Below, in pieces: positions 36,975-51,300 of a stretch of DNA of 64,000 bases (within the stretch, counting starts at the first letter, position 1; each line of letters starts with the position of its first letter). The notes beneath the pieces were generated by a model, which searched no databases, was not told where the DNA came from, and saw only the letters and a program-made list of their open reading frames with translations. Made by a program: the position numbers and the translations under genes. Source of the DNA: Trichosphaerium sp. ATCC 40318 (lineage: Eukaryota; Discosea; Flabellinia; Trichosidae); NCBI GenBank assembly GCA_038496445.1, contig JALMLS010000149.1, forward strand, positions 1 through 64,000. Reading direction: 5' to 3'.

Positions 36975-39098
36975 ATGATGCATCGTATTTGCTTACTGCC
37001 ATTGTCGTGTTTGCTACGTATGACGTGATTGACTATTAATATGCTCTAATATTTGTATAGTACTCACATTTATTGCGCTATGCGAAGGGGAAACGATTGA
37101 AAACTCGTTCTATACCGTGAACGTAAATCATTTTGGAATATGTTTAAAACATTTATCCTTTGTCTCTTTGCTTTAAAAAGTATGTTTATAAGCGATATAG
37201 GTTCGTGGCGATGAGAATTGGAAACATTGGTATACCGAAATAGTACCAAAAGCCACAACAGGCTTGGACGTAAGTATAATACACTCAACTACCAGTCTTC
37301 CGAAATTGGCGTTGCACAAAACGCATTTTAGTACATTTCCGCTACGTTAAGCTAAAAAGCATTAGTTTCTTGCGTTTAGAGCTGGCTTGATCGTGACGAA
37401 TGGACAGGAAATGTTGGTGAGCTCAAACAAGCCTTGTATTCCTTTTTTGGGAACTGCTTTGTTTTTTTGTTTTTTGAAGGTTAACTTGATGCTTTAGAAC
37501 GGTACATCACTTGTAAAGGCTGATATTACAGGGGGAGCTGCTATAACTAGTGTACCACCTTCAGATTGGGTACCAGGGGCTATTGGTAGCTCTGTGACAA
37601 TGTCTGAGAACTTTAATAATGCAACTGGAAGCGCTTACGTTGTATTGGTCGATAAGTACGTATCCACTAAAAACCTCAAACAATTACCTTGTTGCAGTTC
37701 GCTCTTTTTTGTTGTTATACTTATTTATGTTATAGACCTGTTGACGCAGATTTTGAGTTTGTAAAAGATGGGAAACAAGAGAAGCACACGTGGCCAGTAA
37801 AGTACGTTTTGTGGATGTTTGAATTCTTTTTTTTTTTTTTGAAACTCAAAGTATCTTGTAGGCCAGAGAGTGTTAAGTTTGGCTTTCAGCTTGATAACTG
37901 GAAGTTTTCACACCCTGATTCCGTATTTTCTATTGATGTTACAGTATTGCTTGTAGCAGGGGTTGAAGAATTAACAGACCTTTTAATTGCAGCTGGTGGG
38001 AATTTTGACAATGTAATCAATGTTCGTCTGCCACAAAAAAATATGGTATGTCTATCTGTTTATTTGAGTTATACCAAGACCTTGCTTATACTATATTATA
38101 GCTTAGAAATAATATTACTGCCACTGTACGTTTTAAGGTTATAGAACTAAGAATCAGTTTTTGTTACTGGCCGTGCACTTGCTTGTTGTTTTTCTCACCT
38201 TTTTTAGTTTCTTGCTGGAGCTATGAATGGTACCTCTATCGAGTTTTTTTACCAAACCTTTGCTGTCGGAGATGACGTAGACTTTATAAAGGTCACTGAG
38301 GATACGTAAGTACACTGTGCACGCAGTTATATAGCGTAATAGTTACACTGAAAGATCTCCTTTTTTTTTAAGAAGCTTACTGAAAATATGTTTTTAAAGC
38401 ACGTGACCACTGACATGCTTCATAATTATAGGATTGTCACTATAGATAGTACATTCACTCAAACACCTGAAATTTTAGATTGCTATGGATATTATAACAA
38501 GTCAAGATTTAGCTGTTTAGGTTTTACTTTTAGATTTACATTCACAAAACAGTTTAATACCAAGTACGTTTTAAGCAAGTCTGTGCCACAAACACCTTAT
38601 TAACTTTTCAAATTATCACGGTATATTCTTTATCACTAATATTATTGTTGCTATGACAACTTGCCGCAAAACCTATCAGTATCACTTGTTTAGTAAAAAA
38701 AGTTGCTTGTCTTTCTTTTTTTTTTCTGCTTTTGTGGCGTTTTTTTTTCTAGCTCGAACTTACGTGTTTTATTTAGACTCTATTATGATCCTGACTTTTC
38801 CATTCTATTAAACGATAGAGCGTTAGAAGACGAAGATGAGAAAGAGCCTTTTGATCCTGCAGGCAGTTCAGCAGTTTATATTTATGTTGTTGGTGCTGTA
38901 TTTGCATTAGCTGTTTTAGTTGCTGTATTGGGTACTACTGTCTACACTTTTAGAAGAAAGGTACCAACCATCTAATCCTGTTGACTTGTATGGTTCTGAC
39001 TATACCTTTTAATCTAGCTACTACCTTTCTATAGAGGAGATAGACCTGCTGGTCAAGTAGTTGAAGTTTCTCCTAGAAAAGATGATTACTCCATCTGA
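36975..39098 (+). CDS. Type I membrane protein, unrecognised ectodomain
   Basis: ATG 36975 (MMHRICLLPLSCLL, intron, LTFIALCEGETIE) is a classic signal peptide split by an intron. Ectodomain exons read GDENWKHWYTEIVPKATTGL, TSVPPSDWVPGAIGSSVTMS, FGFQLDNWKFSHPDSVFSID, VEELTDLLIAAGGNFDNVIN and LAGAMNGTSIEFFYQTFAVG. A membrane span (YIYVVGAVFALAVLVAVLGT) and a basic tail (TFRRK... GDRPAGQVVEVSPRKDDYSI) finish at TGA 39096. AATAAA lies at 39165. The phase at the junction near 37,425-37,500 is not solved. The protein shares layout and perhaps one ectodomain module (compare FDVAIILQSETQDFI with IDVTVLLVAGVEEL) with the gene at 16184-18752. Probable surface receptor or adhesion protein. Confidence 0.72.
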
Positions 39099-39257
39099 GA
39101 TGACTTGCTTGAGATAGGATTATAATCCAAAATATGTGTACTTTAATATTATTGGGTGTGTCCCAATAAAAATAAAAACAACAAAATACTAACTCAGAGT
39201 CTTTTTATTTTCTCAATTTTTTTCGTTTATGTTCATAGTAGTCAAAAAAAAAAAAAG

Positions 39258-41866
39258 TTATTTTTCGTAATCTGGCTCCTCGGGTTGCTCGTTAGGGCAT
39301 GGAATACCGAGGTTAAATGGTTCTTTACACTTATTTATTAGATCTATCAGTCCAGAAGCTGAATAATGTTGGTTATCTGCCCTACAAGTATAGTTTTAAT
39401 ACAATGTTGCCTACTTTTAAATGTAATTTTGAAACATGGTTGGACATACTTTAACGAATATTTTGATTCAAAAACATTAATACGATAATGCTTTGTCTGT
39501 GTCTTTGCTGTTGAAGAATTAAGAGCACGAGAAACAACAACAGATAGTGTAAAAGGAGAGCTTCCTCTTCAAAGGCATTAGAGAACTTAACAATTTTGTG
39601 GTTTTTTCTAAATATTTTGACGTACTTTGTTGTTGATGCACGTACTAGAAAACAACGATGAGGGCGGCCAGCAAGTCTCCTCATAGCACTATCACGTGAT
39701 ATGTATCCGTGGAACCATCTAAAAAAATAAGTGCGAGCTGTAGTTCTTATTTATGACCTTAAGTTTGTTTTTTTTTTCCACCCGACGTACTGCTGCTCGC
39801 AAACTAATGAACCTGCCGTTGCTATAATTTGACGTCCATATTTTAGATCATAAAAAGGACCAAACCAATTTAAAGCAAAAGCACATACTTCGATAGATAC
39901 CTAGATAGCAATAAAATCAGCTGGTTTTCAAACAGATAAAAAGGAAGAAAAAACAAAGAAAAAAGAATGAACAACAAATTTGTAAGTTACCGTTGTGCCC
40001 ACTGTATCTTCAAGGAGTACGAGTTCTGTTGCTTTTTTATACTCTGCTTTGTTATGTACAGGATCTGAAATATTGACAATATTCAATAACGTTGGTCTTT
40101 GAACACGCATACCTTGAAATTGTTTTAGTGCTTGAGCTAAAAAAGGCGGTGTAAATGTATTAAAAAAAGTACACATTACGGATTTTAAGCGGTCTAGGTC
40201 GAGTTCTGGATGTGATTGAAGTACTGCAGCATCAATACCAAGGCGATTATATAACCCATTTCTAAAAAATTGCCATTCTATTTCTTCTCTGTTATCCTAA
40301 AATAGAAAGTAAATCAAAAAAAAAAACCCACGCTCTAACAACTTTTTAATGTAAGACAAAAAACTCACTTGAGTAACTGTAAAATACTGGGACCAAAATG
40401 TAGGTCCATCAGGATGACTATCAGAAAAAGCAATGTCTATAAGGCTGTTAAAAGACTTGAAAATATACAACTTGTCGTTTCTTTCCTACTGCCACTGCGT
40501 GTTCTAAAATCTTAACAATCAATCCAAATCTGAGTAGTTTAGTATAACACTTCAATTGAAAATATCAAAGTTAATTTACGTACTTTGGTCGTTGCATATA
40601 ATTCGGATGCCAGCACTGGCTCATCAGTTCGATATAAGTTGGAGGAGCATTAATTGAATAAGGTCTATTACCAGTAATAATATACCTACAGAGTATTTTT
40701 TAGATGTGCACGAAGAACGTGGTCACCATGTCGCACGTGCAAAGTACTTACTCCATAAAAAGCGTCCTAATATCGTTGCCATGATGTCGTGTATTAAGCC
40801 AGTCTTGATAAGGCCTTTCTTGTGTGAAGAGCTCCCATAATCTGTAACAAACAATCAAAAAAAAGCCTCACTGTCACTGCAAACAAAAGCTCAAAGATTT
40901 GTTTAGTCTTTGTTTTTGGACTACTTGCATTACTCCAAAACTATATACATCTCTTCTTTCATCTGTCATACCACCACACATTGCCTCTGGAGCCATGTAA
41001 AGAAGTGTACCTTTTAGAAAAAATCTTAGAAAGAATAATTGATAAAAAGGTTCGTTCGAAGCAAGTCAGCGAAGAATTATTACCTTGCGGTACAGCTGAA
41101 AAAACTTTTGTCGGCTCAAAAATAGATCCAAAACCAAAATCAGCAATTTTAACAGATCCATCACGTGATATCTGAAGTTCAAACTGAGAAAATCGCTCAT
41201 AACAGTACTGTATTTTTTTTTTCTTACCAGTAAGTTTGCGCTTTTTAAGTCTCTGTGAAGTATCTTGCTACGTTCGTGAAGCCATTGCATACCAAATGCA
41301 GCTTCTTTTGCAATCTTCAATTTTATTCTCAGAGGAATACGTGGTACTCGATACGTCTAAAGGAATGTGCGAGTGAATAACCGTTATTAATCGTATATCA
41401 CGTGGTTCCGAAAGGTTTCACTAAAAACGAAGGGCGAACCTCAAGAAGACGTTGAACGTCGATCTTACACAACTCTGTAACAATACGTATACGTCCATCT
41501 CTTGCTCTGGTACATGCACCCATGTATAGAATAATATTTGGATGTCTTATGCGGCTGTACACTGTATTAGTTGGTTAAAAGATGAAACAACGTACGATAA
41601 CGCTATAATTTCGTTTCTGAATGAGTCTAGTTTAGCAGAATTGTTTGATAGGGCCAATGAAGGTATTTTGATTGCCACGGCGAAATTGCTGCAAAATCCT
41701 TGACACACGTGATTAACAATAAAATACAAGGAAAACAGTAAAAAAAGTGATCGTGGATCCTCTTTTGTGAACACTAACCTTTGTACACTGAACCATAACC
41801 GCCCTTACCAAGTTCTCCATCAAGTCTAATACTGTCTTCCTCAATATCAGGACCTAGGTCATGCAT
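39258..41866 (-). CDS. TKL-type protein kinase with C-terminal SH2 domain (SHK-like)
   Basis: The kinase opens almost at the start: MHDLGPDIEEDSIRLDGELG, KGGYGSVYKGF (P-loop), NFAVAIKIPSL (VAIK Lys), IRHPNIILYMGACT, then KILHRDLKSANLL (catalytic loop), DFGFGS, GTLLYMAPEAM and RRDVYSFGVM. This is the tyrosine-kinase-like group. A linker of about 200 residues follows. The C-terminus is an SH2 domain: WFHGYISRDSAMRRLAG, RCFLVRASTT (FLVR Arg), later HYSASGLIDLINKC and LGIPCP, with stop at 39258. Kinase followed by SH2 is the arrangement of the SHK kinases known from Dictyostelium, which bind phosphotyrosine. The exon joints inside the SH2 (39,340-39,620) are tentative. An extra N-terminal exon may exist upstream (ATG at 42255). 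Confidence 0.85.
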
Positions 41867-42321
41867 GGCGTTGAAAAAGTCAAAATAGAAGTAAATGAGT
41901 CAACACTCGTCGTTATGGTTTTTCTGTTACTGTCAGCAGTAAAATATGACAAGTTCTTGCTGAAAAACTAATCTCCTGGCGCTTGCTGACACAATCAGTA
42001 ACAGTGTGCACAATCACCTCTTTTGTTTGCTTTTGCAGTCAAGATTCAATTCGTTAGGTTAGTGTCTTTACACGTTACAGTTACGTTGTGTTGAGGTAAT
42101 CGAGGAGTGAAGAGTAGATATTGAAGGCAATGTTAGATGTGGTGTAGTTGGTGGGGAAGGTGTAGGTAATGTTGTTGGATTTTGTTGGTAGTTCTTTGCA
42201 CAAATCGAAGAGCCGCCTGTAAAGCGGCTAAAAAATGATTTAGTTCATGGTACATTGTATTTATTTTACAGTTTTTTTTGGTATGATTTGGATGTGAGTA
42301 TTTGTTCTTGTATTTTACTTG
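41867..42321. other. Spacer with unexplained open frame and hairpin
   Basis: On the minus strand an open frame at 42068-42228 reads as Pro/Thr/Ser-rich sequence (NPTTLPTPSPPTTPHLTLPS), and another frame from an ATG at 42255 reads MYHELNHFLAALQAALRF. Either could be an N-terminal exon of the SH2 kinase, but I could not join them. An inverted repeat AGCCGC...GCGGCT lies at 42211-42229. Confidence 0.35.
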
Positions 42322-45300
42322 CTATTTTGTAGATGTTCCCTTTGGTTTCTTACCCATAGAAGACGAAGGAGATACACCTCCTGCGCCCACTTTATTGCGA
42401 TTGCTCATGTACATACGGAAATACTAAAGAGTAAAGAAATCAGAAAACGAAGACAAAAAATCTTTAATAAGAAATAGATGCAGCGAAAAGAGCATCATTC
42501 ACTTTTGTTAGAAAAAAACCGATTCATAACAAACTTACCACATGAGAATCTCCCTGGTTTCCGCTCTTTACTGCCTTTGTCAAGAAATCTCTATTTTTCT
42601 CGTTCTCTTTGTTATCCCTACATTTTTTAATTAGCAACAAAAAAAAAACAATCTTATATTCAAACAACGATTTGTGGACAACCACGTACGTTTGAGATAA
42701 TAGAATCTTGTTGATTTTCTCATATTTCTCCTTTAGTACACCATGTGTAACAGCCAAGTCTTGGAATTTCTTTTGGAAAGGTTCAAGCTCATCAATTTGT
42801 TTCTTTAACTCTGCATTGAAAAAAAGTAAGAACTGAGTTCAACCTTCAAAAGAACAGTTTAATATTTACCTTCGAGTTCCTCTTCTTGGTCATTAAATAG
42901 GATATCATTACTCTTACGGTCTTCATCCAAGTACTCAAGTTCAGCTTCCTTCTCTTCAAGGGCAGCAGTCAATTCTTCGACTTGTTTTTTGGTTGCCTTA
43001 AAATATTGTTAAGTCACAATCAACAAAAAAAAAAAAACAAAGATGAGATGTACCTCTAGTTCCTTTGCTTGAGTGGTCAATGCGCTATCCTTCTTTCCAG
43101 AATATGATTTAAGGGATTCTTTGGCACCATCTAAGGAGAGACGAAGCTTTACAAGCTTATCTTTAAGACCTTCATTTTCCCTATTTTTCCTGTTAGTCCA
43201 CATGTTTGGCGTTGGTTCTTCGAATAGCGTACTTTTTCAATCGGTTTTTAACCTTTTCTAGCTCATCAATACGACTGGTAGTAGAGCTAGCTTGTTCAGC
43301 GATATGTGTAGCAGCCTCTCTCTCTTTAGATCGAAGTTTAGCTGTAAGGTCTTCATATTCTTTGACTTTAACTTCAAGTTGTTCTCTTTGTCTAAGTGTA
43401 GCACGTCTTTCAGACTCAAGCTTTTTAAACTCATCTTCACCCTTCCTTAGAGCTACTTTCAACTGTGCTTGCTTCCTTTCAACCAAGGTCTAGATGGAGA
43501 AGGATTTATAAGAAAAGGATGTTCAGTTTTCTTTTTTCATTTTGTTTCTGTACCTTTTCTTTAGTCAACTCCTCAGTTCTTAGCTTAAGCTCTGCCTTTG
43601 AAGTCTCAAGTTGTATAACTTGTTGTTCAAGGTTTGCTTTCTGAGCTTCTAGCTCAGATTTGTCATGCGCAACCAAAGCTAAGGCACGTTCACGCTCATT
43701 TTTGGCTTCACCAAGCAATTGCTTTTGTCTACCAATATCCTCAATTTCACGTTGTTTCTTTGCATTCTCTTGCTCTAAACACACAAGAAATAAGCATTCT
43801 CTTTTCCCAAATAAAACAAAAAAGACATTGTTATACTTACCCAACAATCCAACACGACGTTCAAGTTGACTCTTTTGTTTAGAAAGTTTGTTAAAACTAC
43901 CTTGCAATGCCTTAAAAGCCATTAATACTTCGAATATTACGCATGGAGAAAAAGCAAAGGTGAGTCCAATATAACAACGTACAACATGGTTACCATGCAT
44001 GGTATTAATCTCAGCATCCTTCTCACGAAGATCAGCGTTCTTGCTATCAACCTGTGACTTCAAGGACTCAACCTTTAAAAAAAAATTAGTAAAAAACCCC
44101 GTAATCTACACTTCCAAGAAACTTTACAACGTACCTGTTGAACAGTCATTTCAAGACGTTTCTGTAAGTTAGCACCACGTGTTTGTTCATTACGTAGAAC
44201 ACCCTCAAGTGATTGTCCAGCAGCATTTAGCTTAGAAACAGCAGATTCGAGTTCTCTGATGCTATTAACCTTGCCTGCAATATCTCTCATTGCTTGAGCG
44301 ATATCAGATTTCTGGTTCTCAACAACGTTATTGAGACCTTCAATGCGGTTTGATTTGTTCATTATATCACCATTGAGCTTCTCAATATTATTTTCAAGGC
44401 ATTCAATACCATGAGTCTTAGAAGCAATATCAGATTTTAAGTTTGACACGAGTTCATCCAAGTTTGAAATGTTCTTTGCCTTCTTAGCAATATCGGCTTG
44501 TAAGCTTGCTACATTACTGTTTAGGCTTTGAATAGTTGCTCTATGTGATCCTATCTCTGCTTGTAATTGTGTTTGTATTTGCTACAAAGGATATTAGCAA
44601 GTGAAGGCCATATAAACGGCAGAATGAAGTTGGGTGTTCAACAAAAAAAAATCAGGGAAAAAAAAGTACGAACCTCAGCGTTGCTTAGTTCGCTTTGAAG
44701 TCTGGCTTGAGTTTGTTCAAGTAAGCCTGTCAAGCGTTGATTCTCTTGAGCAAATTGTGCTTCATTTGAAGTCATGGTATCAGTGAGGGTACCAATCTCT
44801 CCTTGAAGTTCAGCGCATACTTTAGAATACTTGGCAGTTTTGGCAGCAAGTTCCTGGCATTTATTGTCAAGCGCAGCTCTTGTCTCTTCAATATCTTGAT
44901 TGGCTTCATCCAACGCAATACGTAGAGAATTTGATTCTTCATGAGAAGCACCAAGTGCTTGATCAACCTCAGCCTTAAACAAAAAATGAGAAAAATCTCT
45001 CAAGAAAAAAAAAAAGCATTGAACTTACTTTTGAGTTAGCGATATCTTGTAGTTGGAGCTCGACCTCCTCAAGTTTAAAAGTAGTAGTAACATGATCATT
45101 AGAGAGAGCCTTCAATTGATTTTGGTATTCAGCAATGCTAGCATCCTGAGCGGCTTTCTCTTGTTCGAGAGCGCTCAAAGTTGTAGATCTGATGCGTAAC
45201 TCTTCTTGAACAGCATTAAAGTTACTCTCAAGTTGCTGAGCATGTGCTTGAATGTCATTGAGTTGCTCTGTAAGAGCGTTGATGCCAGCAGTGAGCTCTT

Positions 45301-48300
45301 CAATGCGTTTCTCTCCGTTCTTTTTGTGATACTTCAATTTTTCTACTTGCTCAGCATGAAGTAATTTGGTCTTATCAAACTCATTTGCAGCCTCTTCGCT
45401 CTGCTTAGCATATTCTTGTTTTGTTTGCTCAAAAGCTTCACTTAAAGAAACATGCTCGGAATGGAGTTGTTCGAGTTCAACAGTACGGTTGTCAATAGTT
45501 GTTTGCAGAGTGCTATTTTCACCTTGAAGAGCAAAGATGTGTTCCTTTGATGAACCAAGTTCGCTCTTTAGCTTTTCATGTTGACGGCTTAGCTCAGTAT
45601 GTTTCTTTTCTACTGCGTGTGTAATACTTTGAGCTTCCTTCAAGCGTTGATCGATACTTTCACGGGCAGTCTTGAGCTTCTCAAGCTGAAGAGGAAAAAA
45701 ATCAGAAAAGAAAGAAAAAAATCAAGTACCTCGCGTTGAACGTGAGTCTTCTCTGCTCTTGCTTTTTGTAGATCGCGATCAATAGAAGCTTTCTCAGCAG
45801 TAAGAGCGGATTTTTCTTGGACGAGAATCTTAAGCTTTTGCTCTGTGCTCTTTGTCTTGTTACTGAATTTCTCAGTTTCCCGCGTTTTTACCAAGAGCTC
45901 CTTCTCAGCAGATTTAACACGCATATTGGCTGACCTCATTTGCTTCTTTAGCTCTGATAGCTCGCTATTAACCTTTAATAGTTCAGCAGCATGGTCACGT
46001 GAGTCTGTTGAAAGCTTATTCTTCAGACGATCCAATTCATGAGATTTTTGTTGAACTTCCTTCTCAAGTTGTCCTTTTAGGTTCTTTAGTTGGTTTGCAG
46101 TGACCTTATCGTGTTTATTCTGAAGTCTAGTATCATTGTGCTCAGCGACAAGTTTAGAGTGAGCAGACTATGATAGAAATTAGCCACAAAACGAACATAA
46201 CAGAAAAGCAATCAAAGCTTCAAAGAAAATACCTTGAGAGAGTTAAGCTCCTTTGAAGCCTTTTGGTAAGCACTTGAAGTTGAGGAATACTCACTTTCAA
46301 GATTCTCCTTTGCGATAGAAACCTAAAAAACAAACCATCAGCACCAACATTAAAAGAAAAAAGAAAGAAAAAAAGAAGAAAAGAAAGGACTGAAAGCGAA
46401 CCTCGTGTAACTGTCTGGTGGACGTCTCAAGTTCTACTTGAGCAGAGGATAATGCTTTAGAGAGTTCTGTAAGATCATTGGAATAGTCATGGAGTTGTGA
46501 CTGCTTCGATTCCAAAGCACTTGTCAAACGCCTAACTTCCGATTCCAAGTCATCTTGCTTGCTTCCTGCTTCACTACGAGCTTTACGGTTACGTTGTTCA
46601 AGCGTCTCTACTTCAGCACTATGATATGATTAATATAATGGCTAAAGAAAGCTATACAAAGATGTAGGAAATAGAATCGTACCGCAAGCTTCTGACCTTG
46701 TCCATTGCTGATTCTTCGCGAGTTTCAGCATTTTTGAGCATACTTCTTAGTTTCTCTTCGGATACTTGACAACAGCTTAATTGTGTTGTAACGCGCTGTA
46801 ATTCTGCCTTGCATGAACGCAAATCATTTGACATTTTATTAGTATCTTGGCGATCACGAAGTCTCTCAGCTTCAATTGCATTCAACTAAAAAGCAAGAAA
46901 AATTAGATAAAAAAACCCTGAAACTGAGACATTACGAGATTAGTTTTTAAATTACAAAGCATCGTCCTTGCAAAATACAATGTGATTGTATAAAAACTGT
47001 AGCAAACGAACTTGCAATTCAAGAAGCGATTTTTGATTACGAAAAAAAAAATTTGGGAGTGAATGAGAAACACGTACTTTGTGCTCTAATTGTTCGTTTG
47101 AGTCTTGAAGCATAGAAGCACGTGAAGCTCTTGATTTGAACTCATCAATTTGGTTAGATAAATTCTTATTATCATGTTCCAATGATTGCTAAAGTTAACG
47201 TCAGTAAAACCGAACCAAAAAAAGCCAAAAAAGGCTGTAAGAAAAAAAGAAGAAAAAAAAAAGAAAGAAGATCGCCGGTTCTTAAAGTTACCTTAACATC
47301 AACCAAAGCGTTGTAAGTTTGACGAAGTTTAGTAAGTTGTTTCTCAAGTGACATTAATTTTTCAACTTTTTCTCTAAGATCACGTGTCTCTTGTCCTTGG
47401 GTCCATGAAACACCTTCCAAGCGTTTCTTCTCCTGTAAAAAAAAAAGTCAACAAAACGAGACAGACATGTCATAAAAACAATAAACTTGCTCCGAACGCA
47501 AACACTTACTTTTTCGAGTTCGTTGACTTTTCTTTCAAGTTCACATTTAGTTTGCTCTGTAAGATCAAGTCTCGTTTGGAGCTTCTTATTCCTCTTCTGA
47601 ATACGCTCAATATCTGTATCCGTATCGCCCAGTAAAGCATTTTGTTTACCATTACGGTATTCAGCAGTTTGGAGTTTTGTCGATAGCTCCTTGGAGAGAA
47701 TCTTTGCTTGTTCTCTTTCATGTTCAGCATTTGATAAATCTTGTTGAAGACGACTTATATTGGCATTACATCTTTCAGTTTCACTCTCTAGATCACTGAT
47801 CTTTGCATGTAATTCAGATACCTTAGCATTGTGCACTAAAAACCAATCATTAGGTCAAAATGTTTCGCGTTCAAAAAAAAAAAGACGAAAAATCGTACTG
47901 AGAAGAGTGTCAGATACTTTCTGTCTAAGCTGCTCAACTTCACGTGTTCTATCAATATTAACATTATCTACAGCTTCTGAAACACCTATGTAAGATAACA
48001 ATTAGTTAACAACCAATAACAAAGCAATCACGTAAAAAGAAACAAAAAAGAAAATTTTGGGATTTTTCCTGTACCTTTTGCTTTTTTGTACTGCGTGAAC
48101 ATTTGGTTGTTGGCTTGTTCTAAGCCTATGATTTCTTTTGTTTTATGTATTGTGGATTGTTCTAATTCTTGTACTCGACTCTGCAAGCTTGTCTTTTCCA
48201 GTTTCAAGTTGGCAACAATTATATTAGCCTATAAAAAAGAGGGAAAGGTCAGATTTAGGAACAAATACTATCATTGCAAAAGAGGTTGGCATTACCTTGT

Positions 48301-51300
48301 CAGCTTCTTCCTTTAGCTTTCTACAAGCTTCAAACATATCAGAATTTTTAGCCAAGTTGTTGATGGCTTTAAAAGTCTTGAGCTCGCTCAAGTTTTCTTC
48401 GAATTGTGTTTGCAATGTAGCGTGATGTTTCTTTAGAGTTTCCAAAGCTTGTTGAGATTCAGCAGCAACTTCAACCTCTTTTTCGCTCTTTCTCTTTAAC
48501 TGATCCATCTGGGATACAGCATTGGCGCTAAAAAGAAGAAAAGAAATCAGTAAAACAGCACATCCAAAAACAAAGAAAAAAAACAAGAATAAAGGAGTTC
48601 AAACGGACGTACTGTTCCTTCTCCATTTTTTGGAATTCAACAGATTGAGCTTCAAGACGACCTTTAAATTCTTTTGTAGATTGTCTCTCTTGTGCAAGAG
48701 CTCTCTCAATTTGCTCAAACTTAGCAGTTGCCTGTGTCAGTTCATTCTCAGTTTTACCTTCAAGAAAAAAGTCAATAATATTCTATCAAGGATTTCGTAG
48801 TAGGTATTGCGCACCTAGCTTTTCAGTGCATTTCGTTAGTGCTGCATCTTTTTCACCACATTCATTAGTGATAGCAGTAAGCTTTTCATCAGCGGTTTTA
48901 AACTTTGAACGAGCCAAATCAAGATTTGCATTCGCGAGCTTTATTTGTCCTAACAAAGCATGCTTTTCCTCCTCAAACTACATAAATTAGTCAATAAAAC
49001 GCTACTGCTACTATTATGGACACTGGTAGTACATACCTCTTGAGTCATACTTTCAACAATAGCTCCTGAATTATCTTGTTGATCACCTTGCAAACGTGCA
49101 ATTTCATGCTTGTACATTTCCAACTGTCGCTCATTGTCATCTTGAAGTCTATTAATCTCTTCTTCCATGTTAAGGCTCTCTTCAACTAGACGCTCTTCAT
49201 TCTCTCTGAATATTAACTCCTTAAAAAAATGGTGAGTTTAACGTTAATACAAAGAAAGCAAAGAGAAGAAAAGAAGAAAAGAGAAAGCCATTTTTTGTCG
49301 TACATTCTTTTTTGCCATTTCTTGCAATTTAGCTATTTCAGTGTCCTTCTCCTCCATAGCTCTTGTAAGAGATTTAATTTCAGCATCTTGTTTCTTCATT
49401 GCCAATTGGATCTCAGCATTATCCTCACCCTGTGAGGACTGATTTGAAGACTCTAGTTTTTCTTTTTCGGTCTTGAGCGCAAGAACCTCATTCTCACGTT
49501 GCTCAAGTTCTTCCTTTAGATCATCCAACTGTATACGCATCTGTTCAACATCCTATAACATGTTATAAGGAAAAGAACAACGTGATACAGAATAAACAAC
49601 AAAAGGTCGTACCTCTGGAGTATAATCTGGATTATCTTCAGCAGTTTTAAATAACATGTTATTGGTTTGTGCAAGCTAGAACATGTGATTAATAAAACGT
49701 CCGAAAAAAACCGCTAAAGAGCTAGATAGTTAAATTGCGTACTTCTTCCTTGGTTTCGCGTAACTCTTGTCGACCTTGCTTACACATTTCAACCAATTCC
49801 TCAACTTCTTTCTCAAGTGCATGTTTTTCTGTTCTACGATTTTTTGTCTCTCTTTCGATATCTTCTTTCAATTGAGCGTTTGCTCTCTAAAGAATACGTA
49901 AGTTATGAACACAAAAAAACAAACCCCAAAATCACGTGAAAAATAACACGTGATTTTGTTGTGCTAAAGAGCAAGAGACAAAAAATCTTACCTCGTATTC
50001 AGCCAACTTGTTTTTTAGTAATTTGATTTCAGCTGTAAAGAAATAAAAAGTTAGTTATCAGATCAAGGTATAAAGTGCTACGTTACCATTCTTTTGAACA
50101 TCATTTCGGGAAGAACGAGGACGAATAGCGGTTGTAGAGTGCCTATTACGTCTGCCTGTGACACCAGCAGGTAATCTATCACCTTCGGAATCGATGGTAT
50201 CGTCAAAGTTTTGTGAGAAGCCCAAATCGCCAGCAGTAATGTATTCAGCTGCCATTTTCTAAACAACAAAAATATTTAACAAAGACCTTCCTTCAGTCAC
50301 ATCAAAAAACTAGTTTGACGCACGTTTATCATAGACGGACAAATAGTCTCTCTGCGACCCTTTTTACGTTTCTACAAGTTCATGTTAACAAGGAGAGTGT
50401 TGGGAGATAGAAAATAATACCTTTTCTTTTGCAACACAACCTGCAGAAATAAAATAACGTGTTGCGTATTCTAACTTTGTTTCAAGAGTTCTTTTGGCTT
50501 GTTCTTGCTCTTCTGACATTGCCAATGTTTGCTCATACTAAAGCAAGTGTTAGACAGCAATAGAGATTAAATCTAAGAGAGTGTACCTTTTGTTTTTCCT
50601 GACGAAGAATCCGTAATTCTTCCATTTCTTCGCTTGTCAAGGAAGTAGGTTTTTTGCCTTGGCTACGCAATTTCTTTCGTAGTGTATCAATTTGGCGCTT
50701 ATACTTACTCATCATAGCCGCCTCATCCAATACCTCATTAACTTTCGGTTTGTTCTTAATGGATTTTGCGTTTTGAGCAAACTTCAAGGTAGATGAAGAC
50801 TGAGAAGTGTGATGAGCTGATGGTGTTATAGCACAGATCATCGATGTCCTAAAAACTCAAAAATCAGACATATAATACAAGCATAGTATATTAAAAGCTA
50901 AACAACGAACCGAGAGTTACCACCCAAAGCTGGTTGTAAAATTCTCGTGAGTTTACTGTTACGGTATTTGACATGTCTGACTTTACTAAAAAAAAAGAAA
51001 GTTAACGAAAAGGAAAGAGTCATGAAAGTAACGAACCCAGCAGATAGAGTTGATATAACCATGCCTAATGCAAGAAGACTTTTATTAATATGTCCTCCTT
51101 CTTGTTGCTGTTTTCCCTCAGAACCTGTCGCATGCGCGTTTTCTGATCCAGCCAAATCAACCAAATTCTGTAGAAAAAAAAATAGAGTTAACATCACTTT
51201 TGCCTACTTTTGTTGCTATGTCCACGTACTAGTTGTGATACTTTTACTGCTCCAGATAATGTACCAAGACTATGACGACCTTTGATGGCCTTTTGTGGGT

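Noticed and set aside
50058-50255. Independent start of a coiled-coil protein ([15 protein letters not shown])
   Set aside because: The kinesin-7 neck exon ([14 protein letters not shown]) splices in phase into this exon, so it is internal to the kinesin.
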